A stretch of DNA of 64,000 nucleotides from Marinobacter algicola DG893 (GTDB taxonomy: Bacteria; Pseudomonadota; Gammaproteobacteria; Pseudomonadales; Oleiphilaceae), in NCBI RefSeq assembly GCF_000170835.1, contig NZ_ABCP01000018.1:1-64000 (forward strand), in the 5' to 3' direction. Below are positions 37,648-46,391 of this stretch, piece by piece. The stretch's first letter is position 1, and the number at the start of each line of letters is the position of its first letter. The notes beneath the pieces were generated by a model. It saw nothing but the letters and a program-made list of their open reading frames with translations, did no database searches and was not told where the DNA came from. The position numbers were made by a program, and so were the translations under genes.

Positions 37648-38820
37648 TTAAACCAAGGCATTGGGGGTGGTTTTTAGTTGGTTATAAATTGAGTAGTCAG
37701 GATTCAGAAATCTCACAACTCCTTCCCAGTCAATTTCGCCTTCTTTAATCGACTTATTTGTAATATTTTTCGATACTCGAAATCCTTCACTACTATTTTC
37801 TACGCCTAAGCTTTGCAATAACTCATCGCCGAAGGAGTCGAGGTTCTTAATTAGAATTGCATCGTCGATTGCTCTGGACAGGCCCAAAGATTGGGGGGAC
37901 GAATAACCAGAAAATGTCCAACTTAACGGATTTACAACTTCAAGGGGGGCTGTTTTAAGCCAGTTTTTAAAATCGAGAACTGGAAAAAAGTCCCAAACAA
38001 ACCCGTGCTGAGGCAGGACGATCAACCTGCTTGCGGGGTTTTCTCTGTATTGTCGCCAAGCAGATAAAGCACGCTCTTTAGGATCCCTTAGTACAACCAA
38101 CTTTCTATATCTCTCTATAGATTTTATCGGGAAATCGCTGGAAGACATATGCGCAGAGCTTATATATGGTAGGACACCATCATGATTTTCGACCACATAG
38201 GAAAAAAAGCCGCGTGTAGTGTAAGAAGGAAGAAACTGAGTGTCTGATCTATACCACACCTTCGACAGATTGTAATTTACAGACGTCCCGCCGGTTTTAG
38301 GAACATGCCAATAAAATATGGGGTCATAGTCTTTCTTGTCTTTTCGCTCATACTTCCAAATAAACGGAAAATAAACATTCTTAATCGCCAGATCTGCCAA
38401 TCTTGGTTCACAAACAAGGGCTAGCTCAACCCCCAGCGCGAAAAATGGAAAATTCCCTAAATTAATTTTTTCAGGCCTATCAAACCAACTCCACTGCTTT
38501 AAAATCCTCGTCCATGCAATCTCATGACCTTCCCAACCAACTTGGTTTAACAAACTCCCTAAAGAAATAATTGCAGCCCTTGACTTGGGAAACTTCTCCA
38601 CAATGTTTGCCAGCCTTTCACCAGCCTCATTGACTTCCCCACGGAGGACCAAATAATTAGCACGAGCGGTAGCGCGCTTAACTTTATCTGCGCCACCTAG
38701 AAAAAGTGAAGGGAGAAAACCCGATCTACTATGCTTTAAGCTATTATTAGTAATCGAGCAATTCAAGGAAATTCTATATTTTGCCAAAGCTTCTCTATAT
38801 CTTAAAGTCGATTTTCCCAT
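37648..38820 (-). CDS. PAPS-dependent sulfotransferase
   Basis: A 390-residue protein whose residues about 165-370 match the Sulfotransfer_2 pattern. The 5'-phosphosulfate loop is HVPKTGGTS (172-180) and the 3'-phosphate motif LRDPKERALSAWRQY (244-258), both with key residues intact (K176, R245, S253). The N-terminal approx. 160 residues contain a TPR-like helical part (LVLRGEVNEAGERLANIVEKFPKSRA). It has no signal peptide, so it should sulfate cytoplasmic lipid-linked glycan or a nucleotide sugar. With cysC, the SLC13 gene and cysQ in the same locus, a dedicated sulfation route is likely. Confidence 0.82.
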   Translation of the reverse strand: MGKSTLRYREALAKYRISLNCSITNNSLKHSRSGFLPSLFLGGADKVKRATARANYLVLRGEVNEAGERLANIVEKFPKSRAAIISLGSLLNQVGWEGHEIAWTRILKQWSWFDRPEKINLGNFPFFALGVELALVCEPRLADLAIKNVYFPFIWKYERKDKKDYDPIFYWHVPKTGGTSVNYNLSKVWYRSDTQFLPSYTTRGFFSYVVENHDGVLPYISSAHMSSSDFPIKSIERYRKLVVLRDPKERALSAWRQYRENPASRLIVLPQHGFVWDFFPVLDFKNWLKTAPLEVVNPLSWTFSGYSSPQSLGLSRAIDDAILIKNLDSFGDELLQSLGVENSSEGFRVSKNITNKSIKEGEIDWEGVVRFLNPDYSIYNQLKTTPNALV

Positions 38821-38853
38821 CTTACACTCATAATCTCTATTTAGATTAATAAA

Positions 38854-40161
38854 TCACCAATAAACAAAAAACGTATTTATACCAACCTTCCATTTAACCA
38901 TGATAAATAGAAAAATATTCCAAACAGATATTGAAAGGGAAAAACTTATTGCAGCGCCATTTAAGCCGAACAAAGGAATCAAAATTAGCCCAAGAATACT
39001 GTTGGTTACTAGTGCAATAGTAGCGCCAACAAACGTCAACTTATCATTGCCAGTCATATTAAGAACCAATCCTACAGATCCTGCAGAGGTATTAACTAAT
39101 TGCCCGATACACAATATTGCAAGAGCCGTTGCGGCTTCTGCATACTCTTCACCAAACACAAAGCTAATAACCCATTCTCCCCAAACAATGAATATAATCG
39201 CGATAGGAAATGAAATAACTGAAACAGCTCGTGTACTGAAAGTTATCACTTTCTGAAGCTTTTTCATTTCACCAGCTTTATACAGCCTGGCAATTTGAGG
39301 AGCCATAGCCATGTTAACTGCTAGCAGCCCGATCGCGACGAGCCCGGCCCCTGTAGCAGCCACACGAAATAAACCAACCTCTTCCGCTGTTGCAAGAATG
39401 CCCAAAAAAAGCACAGCAACCTGAGAGTCAAGGAGTTTTAAACCCACAAATAATGTTAAAGGTACCAGGCTAGCAATCCATGGTTTAAGCGCATACTCAG
39501 GCGTAGCCCTTCTTACATTTCCGGGCAAGGCTTTGGATAATAAAGCTGAACCAATCACAAACGCAACGAAAGCCGCTATTAGTTGAAATTGCATTGCAGC
39601 GAGGGCTGTCAGTTCCCAGCCCAAAAATAGTCCAGTGCCAAGCATTAGGATTAAAACGAAGGGCCTGACTAGCTTTTCCGGTACCTGAGCGCTGAGGATC
39701 CAGCGCATCCCCCTCAGAATACCAGCACGTACAGCTTCCAAGGCCATTAGAGGCAGGAGCCAAACACCCCACAAGAAAATGCTTGCGTCTACATCACCTC
39801 TCCAAGAAAACCAAAGGGTCGCTAGAGCAGCAACGAGCACTGAAAACGCTAGCGCTACTCCATTTGAAAAGCGCAAAAGGCCCTGTATAAGACCCCAACG
39901 CTCTATTAGTTGATTTGTTGCAATTTCCCGAACTAGGAGTGTAGGAAGGCCTGCTTTAACAGGTAAACTTAGCAGGGCGATCACGGAAAGAGCAAAGCTG
40001 TAAGTGCCATAATTTTCAGGCCCAAGTGTTCTCGCCAGTAGTACGCCGCTAACTAAAGAGAGCAACATACTAACAGCCTCGATTCCGGCCGATCCTCCGG
40101 CCCCGCGAAGTAATTGGGCCTTTAACCCCTCTCCTTTAAGGTGGCGTAGTATGGATTTCAA
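38854..40161 (-). CDS. wzx: Wzx-type lipid-linked repeat-unit flippase
   Basis: A 435-residue polytopic inner-membrane protein of the MATE/MOP superfamily with about 12 hydrophobic helices. Signature parts are GVLLARTLGPENYGTYSFALSV near the N-terminus and ALAILCIGQLVNTSAGSVG later, as in polysaccharide flippases. It moves undecaprenyl-linked units to the periplasm. It is followed 33 bases later by the sulfotransferase and preceded by a 71-base gap after wzz. Confidence 0.93.
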   Translation of the reverse strand: MKSILRHLKGEGLKAQLLRGAGGSAGIEAVSMLLSLVSGVLLARTLGPENYGTYSFALSVIALLSLPVKAGLPTLLVREIATNQLIERWGLIQGLLRFSNGVALAFSVLVAALATLWFSWRGDVDASIFLWGVWLLPLMALEAVRAGILRGMRWILSAQVPEKLVRPFVLILMLGTGLFLGWELTALAAMQFQLIAAFVAFVIGSALLSKALPGNVRRATPEYALKPWIASLVPLTLFVGLKLLDSQVAVLFLGILATAEEVGLFRVAATGAGLVAIGLLAVNMAMAPQIARLYKAGEMKKLQKVITFSTRAVSVISFPIAIIFIVWGEWVISFVFGEEYAEAATALAILCIGQLVNTSAGSVGLVLNMTGNDKLTFVGATIALVTNSILGLILIPLFGLNGAAISFSLSISVWNIFLFIMVKWKVGINTFFVYW

Positions 40162-40232
40162 CTAAAGTTTGCCTAATTATGTAGTGTCAAGGAAATGTTG
40201 GAGCTCAACTCGTTCAAACTTTTTATGCTCAG

Positions 40233-41186
40233 TCAATCTGTCCTGCTCGTTCGCTGTGGCGGACAGGAGAGAATAAAGGCTCTAAAGAACAAAATTACTA
40301 CCCCTAGCATTCCACCTAACATTGAGGCAACTACAACAATCAACGCTCGCTTTGGCTGGCTTTTCTCTTGAGGCACTACAGCAGGATCAACTGTTTTGAA
40401 CACATACTCTCTCTGGGCATTTGCCAGCATGACCGTCCGCGTTTCGCGTTCAATAAGTTGATAGAATACCTGCTGCATACCAGTAATATTGGTTTCAGTC
40501 AGTTTGGTTTTCAAATACTGTATGCTCGCCTCGGCTTCCTCGATATCTTGACTCCGCATATATTCGTTGATATCGCGAACTAGCCACGTCGCCCATTGCT
40601 GTGCAGCTACAGGAGACTGGCTTTTCACTCTAACAGTCACCATACCGTTTTCTTCATTTTCGCTAACGCTTACATGCTGCTCTTTGAGCTTTTTTACTAG
40701 ATCCCAGTTTGTCGGCATTGAATTGTTGCGCCACTCGGCGGCATCCGCGTTGTAGACCTTATGATTGAAGACCCAACTGCGTTCACGAAAATTCCAGCCA
40801 TTGGTCCCCATCAACGGAACAGCAAGTTCGTGACGACTGATAAAGTCAGAAAGAAATGCGCGGGACTGCAGCACTTCTTTCGCAATTACCGTCTTACTGG
40901 AAGCATCTGCACCGATACTTACACCAGCAAGGCTGGCCAAGCCACCGAGCTGGCCGCTCAGGCCAGAACCACTGCTGCCCTCAGTTGGAGCCAATAAAAC
41001 GCTCGCTTGGTAGATATCGGGCTTACTAAGCGCGTATACCACACCACCTGCTGCGAAAGCTGCAGTGGCAATGATAATGATCCATTTACCCGCCCACAGG
41101 GTGAAAAAGAGTTCCCGAATGTCGATCTCATCATCCGAGCAATGTCTGGTTTCAGACGATTCTGGTACACGTTCATAACGGGTCAT
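40233..41186 (-). CDS. wzz: Wzz-type chain-length regulator, copy 1
   Basis: A 317-residue inner-membrane protein with membrane helices at about residues 33-52 and 284-303 around a periplasmic domain, the Wzz layout. Motifs: DEIDIRELFFTLWAGKW before TM1, YQASVLLAPTEG after it, and PKRALIVVVASMLGG leading into TM2. It sets polymer length together with Wzy. No cytosolic tyrosine-kinase domain is attached. Its start shares one base with the stop of the SLBB gene (TAATG). Confidence 0.93.
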   Translation of the reverse strand: MTRYERVPESSETRHCSDDEIDIRELFFTLWAGKWIIIIATAAFAAGGVVYALSKPDIYQASVLLAPTEGSSGSGLSGQLGGLASLAGVSIGADASSKTVIAKEVLQSRAFLSDFISRHELAVPLMGTNGWNFRERSWVFNHKVYNADAAEWRNNSMPTNWDLVKKLKEQHVSVSENEENGMVTVRVKSQSPVAAQQWATWLVRDINEYMRSQDIEEAEASIQYLKTKLTETNITGMQQVFYQLIERETRTVMLANAQREYVFKTVDPAVVPQEKSQPKRALIVVVASMLGGMLGVVILFFRAFILSCPPQRTSRTD

Positions 41187-43786
41187 TACAGATTCCCCAC
41201 GGCCGCTGCACCCAGCGCCATCTGATAAACAATCTGGCTCACGTTACTCCAAAGCTCCAACTGGTTCAGCCTATCCACATCAATGGGCACGATAATGGTG
41301 TCACCCGGTGCCAGTTGCTGGCTGCGCCCACCAAACCAGCGGCTTTTCTCTGGCAGCATTACCGAACCATCGGCCTTCACTACGTATACCCTTTCCTCAT
41401 CCGCATGGCGGGTCGGGCCGCCGCTGCGTTCCAGGTAGTCGTCCACGGTCAAGCCTTCACTATGAAGGTGGCTGGTGGGGAATTGTACTTCGCCAAACAC
41501 GCTGACGGCTTGCGGGATGGTTGGTACTGTTAGTGTGTCACCAGCCTGAAGGCGGATCGGCTGATAATCGTCGCTTTCCACAACCGCTGCCAGGTTAATT
41601 ACCATGCGGCCGACTGGGCGAGAGCTCTGCACTTCCTCCAGTAGATCCTGTACCTGCTGGGTACGCTCTGCGTTCTGACCTCCGAAGTCGTCACCTTCCA
41701 GTTGCACGCCAACCAAATCACTTTGCAGCCGCTCTTCAGCTTCCCGCAGGCGCTGGGCTTCCAGTTGGCGGAGTTTTTCACGGGTGAATATGGCGCCTTC
41801 AGGGAAGGCGTTGTCGGTCAGGCCCCCGGCGCGTTTGATCACATCCCGCAGGGTTTCGCCGTTGCGGATGGTGTATTCGCCCGGGTAGCGTACCTCACCA
41901 TTCAGTTCGATGGTTTTGGCCTGGGCGAATTCCGGTATGGATTTGATCAGCAAGCGGTCCCGGCTTTGCAGCGTTACTGAGGCGTCACCTCTCATAACGG
42001 CCTGCAGGTCAAGATTAATGACGTTGGTTTCGCCGGTGCCTTCATCATTCACGCCAAAACGGGCAAGTTCCGCTGTGTACAGGGAGGCGGAGTCTTTCAG
42101 GCCGCCGGCCACGTAGATGGCGTCGGCCACTTTGCCGGAGGCCGGCAAGGGGTACTCTCCGGGGTAACGTACAGGGCCGGTTACCCCTATGGTTTGTTGG
42201 GGTGCACCCGGTTTGGCCTGGGCTTTCAATCTTTGCAGTACCGGTGCAAACAACACCTCCCGGCTGAAGCGGCTGTAGTCTTCTTCACCTTCTTCGCCCT
42301 CTTCGCCATTCTCTCTCTCCACTAATTCAAGGTTCCGGCGCCTTGCTTTCTCACGATTGCGTTCAATGTCGTTCTGGTCTTCACTCTTAGCGCTTACCTT
42401 GCCTTCATCCGCAAAAATCAGGAATTGGTCTTTCTCCTGCAGACGAATGTCATTCGCACCGCCCGGATTGTTCAGGGCTTGCCGCAGGCGCAGATTAATG
42501 ACGGATACGGTGTCGGTTTCAGAGTCTGTGCGTACGATGGCCGCGTAGCGCTTGTCGGCTTCCCTGAGCAGGTCGTTGTCCAGGGAGCGGATAACAGAGC
42601 TCACTCGCATGCCCGGCACCCAGGCATAGCGGCCGGGGCGGGTGGCCGCACCTTTCACTTCCACGTATTGGCCGGTGATGTCGGAGATGGAGGCCACTTC
42701 AATGCGGTCACCGGGGCGTACCCTCGCCTGTTTGCCTTTCTGGGTGGTGAGGTTGGCTTCGGCGATGATGCGCAGGAAATCGTCATTGTTGCGCTCGATG
42801 CGCACCAGTTGTGGATAGGCCTGAGGGGTCAGGCCACCGGCGAGATTCACCAGTTCCTGCAGGTTAGTGCCGTTTTTCAGCTCATAGAGTGCGGGGCGAT
42901 AGACTTCGCCTTCTATGCCTACGCGGTCGCCCACGGGCGGGATGAAGATGACGTCGCCGGGTTGCAGGCGGTTGTCGTCGGAAGTATCGCCTGCCAGGAG
43001 CAGGTCGTACAGGTCCAGCTCGCCGACCAGTTGCCCGTCCCGTTTGTGCTGGATTTTACGCAGGGAGCCGGTGCGTTTGATGCCTCCGGATACGTAGAGA
43101 GCGTTGGTAATGGTGGAAAGGGAGCTGACGGTGTAGGAACCGGCGTTTCTTGCCTCACCCAGCACGAACACCCGCATGCTGCGCAGTTCACCCAAGGTGA
43201 CGCTGGCTTGCACGCCGATGTATTGTTCGGAAACCAGATTTTTGATTTGCTGCCTGGCCTGGTCGAAGCTCAGCCCGGCAATGGTTTGCGGGCCGGACTG
43301 GGGAAAGCTGATGGTGCCATCGCGGGAGACAGGCAGTTCCAGTTGCTGGTTTTCCTTGCCCCAGAGCTGCACCCTCAGTACGTCGCCAGGGCCCAGGGTG
43401 TAGTCGTTGGGGATGGGGATTTCCGTCACCGGCGCAAAGGTGGTGGGGCTGCCAGCGAACAAATCATAGCCGAAGGGTTTCAGGCCACCGTTCTTGCGGT
43501 CCTGCTCTTCGTTGTTTTCCTGTTCTTGCCGGGCACGCTCCCTTTCTTCGTCGGAGATGGCGTCCACCGGTTCTACCACATTCACGTTCTGTGGCCGCTG
43601 GTTCCGCTGGCCTGCCGAACCGGCAATGGAATCCAGATCCACCCCATACTGGCTGGCCAAGGCTTCCTGCTGGGCCCGGGGCATGCTCTTGAACTGTTCA
43701 ATCTGGGACTGGCTTATGGATTGGGCGGCAGCGGTTGCTGGCAACACAAGGGCCAGTGACATCAGTAGTCGTTTGGTCAGGTTCAC
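41186..43786 (-). CDS. Large Wza-like polysaccharide export protein with multiple SLBB domains
   Basis: An 866-residue exported protein. After a signal peptide (MNLTKRLLMSLALVLPATAAAQ) come a low-complexity charged part, the Poly_export domain (YTLGPGDVLRVQLWGKENQQ, about 128-200), then at least five SLBB-like units (FVLGEARNAGSYTV, IEGEVYRPALYEL, VKGAATRPGRYAW, VTGPVRYPGEYPL, LNGEVRYPGEYTI, FGEVQFPTSHL). It lacks the lipobox Cys of E. coli Wza. A Glu-rich stretch lies near 500. Expected in the outer membrane or spanning the periplasm as exporter. Confidence 0.9.
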   Translation of the reverse strand: MNLTKRLLMSLALVLPATAAAQSISQSQIEQFKSMPRAQQEALASQYGVDLDSIAGSAGQRNQRPQNVNVVEPVDAISDEERERARQEQENNEEQDRKNGGLKPFGYDLFAGSPTTFAPVTEIPIPNDYTLGPGDVLRVQLWGKENQQLELPVSRDGTISFPQSGPQTIAGLSFDQARQQIKNLVSEQYIGVQASVTLGELRSMRVFVLGEARNAGSYTVSSLSTITNALYVSGGIKRTGSLRKIQHKRDGQLVGELDLYDLLLAGDTSDDNRLQPGDVIFIPPVGDRVGIEGEVYRPALYELKNGTNLQELVNLAGGLTPQAYPQLVRIERNNDDFLRIIAEANLTTQKGKQARVRPGDRIEVASISDITGQYVEVKGAATRPGRYAWVPGMRVSSVIRSLDNDLLREADKRYAAIVRTDSETDTVSVINLRLRQALNNPGGANDIRLQEKDQFLIFADEGKVSAKSEDQNDIERNREKARRRNLELVERENGEEGEEGEEDYSRFSREVLFAPVLQRLKAQAKPGAPQQTIGVTGPVRYPGEYPLPASGKVADAIYVAGGLKDSASLYTAELARFGVNDEGTGETNVINLDLQAVMRGDASVTLQSRDRLLIKSIPEFAQAKTIELNGEVRYPGEYTIRNGETLRDVIKRAGGLTDNAFPEGAIFTREKLRQLEAQRLREAEERLQSDLVGVQLEGDDFGGQNAERTQQVQDLLEEVQSSRPVGRMVINLAAVVESDDYQPIRLQAGDTLTVPTIPQAVSVFGEVQFPTSHLHSEGLTVDDYLERSGGPTRHADEERVYVVKADGSVMLPEKSRWFGGRSQQLAPGDTIIVPIDVDRLNQLELWSNVSQIVYQMALGAAAVGNL

Positions 43787-43803
43787 TTAGTCAAATCCGT
43801 TTT

Positions 43804-45297
43804 TTAGAAGCGGTAACGCCAGGCGGCGCCGACAGACCATTGGTCTTTCTCGCCACCCAGGAGTTCGATCTTTTTGTCGGTGGCCTGGACTGTTAGATCC
43901 ATCCAACCGTTGAGAAATTGTGTGCCGTAACCTAGAGACACCAAGGCGGCTTTCTGGGCTCCGCTGGGCACATTATAGAAAATATCGTTGTCCGTGATGA
44001 CAGTTCGGTTGCCACCGTCTTTGTTTAAATCAAGGTAGCCCAGGGAGGCGGAGAGGTTACGGCCATCTGGGAAGAAGTTGAATACGCCCAATGTCAGGGT
44101 TTCCGCGTCGCCGTCGAAGGTGGAGGCCATGTTGCGGCCCTTATAGCGGTAGCCACTGCGGTATCGGGAATGGTCGTATGTAATGTTGGGCATGGCATTG
44201 CCGAGGAAGTCGTCGGCCAGGGTATTGCTGTATTCGACGAACCATTGCTGATCGCTGCTCAGCAATTGTGTAGTCCAGTCAGTGCCCAGTAGCCAGGATT
44301 TACGGGCCGGGAAGGCGCCGGCTTCGTCTTCACCCATCATTTGGCCGTAGACGCCCATGGCCTGGTCGCCAACTGCAAAGCCGTAGCGGGCATCGATGCT
44401 GGCCAGTTGGTTGCCGGGGTCGTTCTCTTCCAGTTGGCCGTTGTCGCGGCCGATCAGGGCGTTCCAGATGGTGGAGGCGCCTTCCGGCCGGCCTTCACCG
44501 CCGAACATGATGGCCCGGGAGAAGCCGATATCCAGGCCGTCGATGGGCCTTACCGTCAGGCGCATGCCGATCATCTTGGCTTCCGGCACGGCGCGTTCGT
44601 CTTCCAACTGGCTGGCGAATACGGTGAACTGCCAGGGGCCGATCCATTTCAGCCAGCTGGTTTTCGGTTCGCTGGCATCTTTGCGATTCAGCCAGACGGC
44701 GGGCATGGGGCGGGCGTTATTGGAAAGGATCAAACTGCTCTGCCAGCCTGGGCCCCACCAGCGGTCGATGGCGCCGGCACCAAATACCCAGTTGCCTGCG
44801 GTGGCGGCAAGGTAGGAACCATCCAGGCGCAGGGATTCATCGTCCTCCGGGTTGGCTGCGAAGGCGGGTTTTAGGCCAAAAGCCCAGGATTCACCTTGCC
44901 ATTGCACGTTGAGGCTGGTTTCCGCCGTTTCACGGGGGCCGGCCTGGAACCCCCTCACAAAGGTCGGTTCATTCGTGGCGCCCAGCTCGTATTCCGCGCG
45001 CCAGCCCTGTTTGCCCTGCTCGTCCATCTCGAACTTCAGGTAGGCCAACGGGCCGCCAATGGCCGGGGCGTCGCTGCCGGTGTCCCGGCCAAGGCCGCTG
45101 TGCACGGTGCCCATCATCACCGGCCAGGTGGAGGTGGTGCGGTCCAGGTGGCCCCGATCTGCCAGTTTCTGCAACGCGAAGCGGGCACGGTTGTCGCCGG
45201 GTTCCAGCCAGGGGGCGGCAACAGCCATGGAGGAATGCGTAGAGGCGATCAGGCACGCTACCGCCCCACCGACCAGGGTCCAGTGTTTTGAGGTCAT
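43804..45297 (-). CDS. wzi: Wzi-family capsule assembly protein
   Basis: A 497-residue outer-membrane beta-barrel with a signal peptide ending near VAAPW. Conserved parts are WLEPGDNRARFALQKLADRG, GAIDRWWGPGWQSSLILSNNARPMP and the aromatic C-terminus ending WRYRF. In E. coli Wzi is a lectin that anchors group 1 capsule at the cell surface; the same role is likely here. It is the first gene of the long operon: 17 bases before the SLBB gene, with an ops element inside its codons 12-15 and a promoter region with repeated TGTCA sites upstream. Confidence 0.88.
   Translation of the reverse strand: MTSKHWTLVGGAVACLIASTHSSMAVAAPWLEPGDNRARFALQKLADRGHLDRTTSTWPVMMGTVHSGLGRDTGSDAPAIGGPLAYLKFEMDEQGKQGWRAEYELGATNEPTFVRGFQAGPRETAETSLNVQWQGESWAFGLKPAFAANPEDDESLRLDGSYLAATAGNWVFGAGAIDRWWGPGWQSSLILSNNARPMPAVWLNRKDASEPKTSWLKWIGPWQFTVFASQLEDERAVPEAKMIGMRLTVRPIDGLDIGFSRAIMFGGEGRPEGASTIWNALIGRDNGQLEENDPGNQLASIDARYGFAVGDQAMGVYGQMMGEDEAGAFPARKSWLLGTDWTTQLLSSDQQWFVEYSNTLADDFLGNAMPNITYDHSRYRSGYRYKGRNMASTFDGDAETLTLGVFNFFPDGRNLSASLGYLDLNKDGGNRTVITDNDIFYNVPSGAQKAALVSLGYGTQFLNGWMDLTVQATDKKIELLGGEKDQWSVGAAWRYRF
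45254..45265 (-). promoter_or_regulatory. ops: RfaH ops element inside the start of wzi
   Basis: The minus strand reads GGCGGTAGCGTG, exactly the ops sequence (GGCGGTAGNNTG) at which E. coli RfaH is recruited to paused RNA polymerase. It sits 33-44 bases into wzi, about 110 bases from the predicted transcription start. RfaH itself is encoded at 46378-46869. The orientation matches the glycan operon. Confidence 0.85.
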
Positions 45298-45367
45298 AGA
45301 TTTACATGTTTAGAGGGGGTAAGACAGGGACGAAAACTGCGGCAATGTCGTTCCCGGACTTAATCCC

Positions 45368-45452
45368 TGTCAGGGTTAATATAGTGCGTGTGTCAGAAGT
45401 GTGACGATTCTACGGCATCCCATATGACACGCAAGTGACAATAACCCTGACA
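45368..45452 (-). promoter_or_regulatory. wzi operon promoter region with repeated TGTCA sites
   Basis: On the minus strand three TGTCA direct repeats (45452-45448, 45440-45436, 45429-45425) are spaced 12 and 11 bases, about one helical turn, just upstream of a weak -35 (CGTCAC) and a -10-like TATATT (45383-45378). TGTCAGGGTTA at 45452-45442 recurs in inverted form at 45368-45378. This looks like an activator array, regulator unknown. Confidence 0.55.
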
Positions 45453-45505
45453 TGCCCTATATCAGGCGCGCTGGAGTGAAGAATTGTCAAACGTTTAAAT
45501 TCTGA

Positions 45506-46297
45506 TCACTCACCTGCCAACTGATTCCGCACAAGACCAATAAACTCAGCGAAAAACGCTAAAAAGACGCCCGCCATCAATCCGAGCAATCCAGCCAGAA
45601 CGATAACAAGGCTTCTCGCGGGCCCCGTATGCTCACCACTTTGCCTGCTGACAACCAGGGCTTCAAAAGGCGCGAGCGATTCCAGATCTGCTTCCAGTGA
45701 GAGCTGCTTTTCAACGGCTGAGGCAATGGCGTCACCGGTGTCCTGCCCTCCCTCCAGCATTTCGATGGTTGAGTCCAGGGAAACAATCTGTCTCTCAAGA
45801 CTTTTGCGCAGCGCAGACACTGCCTGCTCTTGCTGCGACCTTAAACGCTCCACCAGCTCACGATGGGCTTGTTCTACCATCGTGCCCGCGGAGGCTGACG
45901 CTTCCGACACGATGCGCACCAGCCCTGTGTCTTCAGGGTTATTTGCTGTTACTCCAAACGGCAGGCTACGGTTGTTCTCCGCATGAAACTTTGCCTGCAA
46001 ATCCGGCACCCAGAGACTGTCCAGCTCAGCAATAACGGTGGAAGGCTCTTCGATGTACTCTCCGCCAGATTTCTCGGCCAGTTTGGCGAGGGTAACGTAT
46101 TCGTATTTCTCTGGCGTAAAGATCGCATAGGCGATGCCAGCAAGGGTGATCGCGATAAACACGACATAGAACACGCGCCGGCGCTTCAGAAATGTGGCGG
46201 CCAGATCGACCAGGCTGATTTCATCGTCGTAGCGGGGTCGTTGACCCTGGGGGCTTTCTACCATTGCGGACCGTCGTTTGTTAAAGGTTAATGACAT
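45506..46297 (-). CDS. Wzz-domain chain-length/export protein, copy 2
   Basis: A 263-residue inner-membrane protein of Wzz layout: DDEISLVDLAATFLKRRRVFYVVFIAITLAGIAYAIF forms the pre-helix and TM1 (split over residues 24-60), a coiled-coil periplasmic part follows (LRSQQEQAVSALRKSLERQIVSLDSTIEML), and TM2 is at about 230-253. It differs from wzz copy 1 and has its own spacers. Start uncertain: ATG 46297 has no clear ribosome site; ATG 46264 (MVESPQGQ) is an alternative. Probably a second length regulator or a partner of the SLBB exporter. Confidence 0.8.
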   Translation of the reverse strand: MSLTFNKRRSAMVESPQGQRPRYDDEISLVDLAATFLKRRRVFYVVFIAITLAGIAYAIFTPEKYEYVTLAKLAEKSGGEYIEEPSTVIAELDSLWVPDLQAKFHAENNRSLPFGVTANNPEDTGLVRIVSEASASAGTMVEQAHRELVERLRSQQEQAVSALRKSLERQIVSLDSTIEMLEGGQDTGDAIASAVEKQLSLEADLESLAPFEALVVSRQSGEHTGPARSLVIVLAGLLGLMAGVFLAFFAEFIGLVRNQLAGE

Positions 46298-46355
46298 TAT
46301 GACGGCTTTGAGGACGAAGAGTAGTGAACAAAAGTTCCTTTTTATCGTGTGGATT

Positions 46356-46391
46356 GTCGGTCGGATTACGGCCTGACCTAATCCGACCGAC
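46356..46391. repeat. REP-like palindrome (copy 2)
   Basis: Perfect 13-bp arms GTCGGTCGGATTA and TAATCCGACCGAC with a ten-base loop overlap the last codons and stop of rfaH. It shares the core GTCGGATTA/TAATCCGAC with the element at 14544-14571. Its position suggests a transcript 3' end for cysQ-rfaH. Confidence 0.75.

Noticed and set aside
42425..43759. Plus-strand open frame (444 codons) opposite the SLBB exporter gene
   Set aside because: Shadow of a GC-rich gene: the opposite frame encodes a clear export protein with repeated SLBB motifs.
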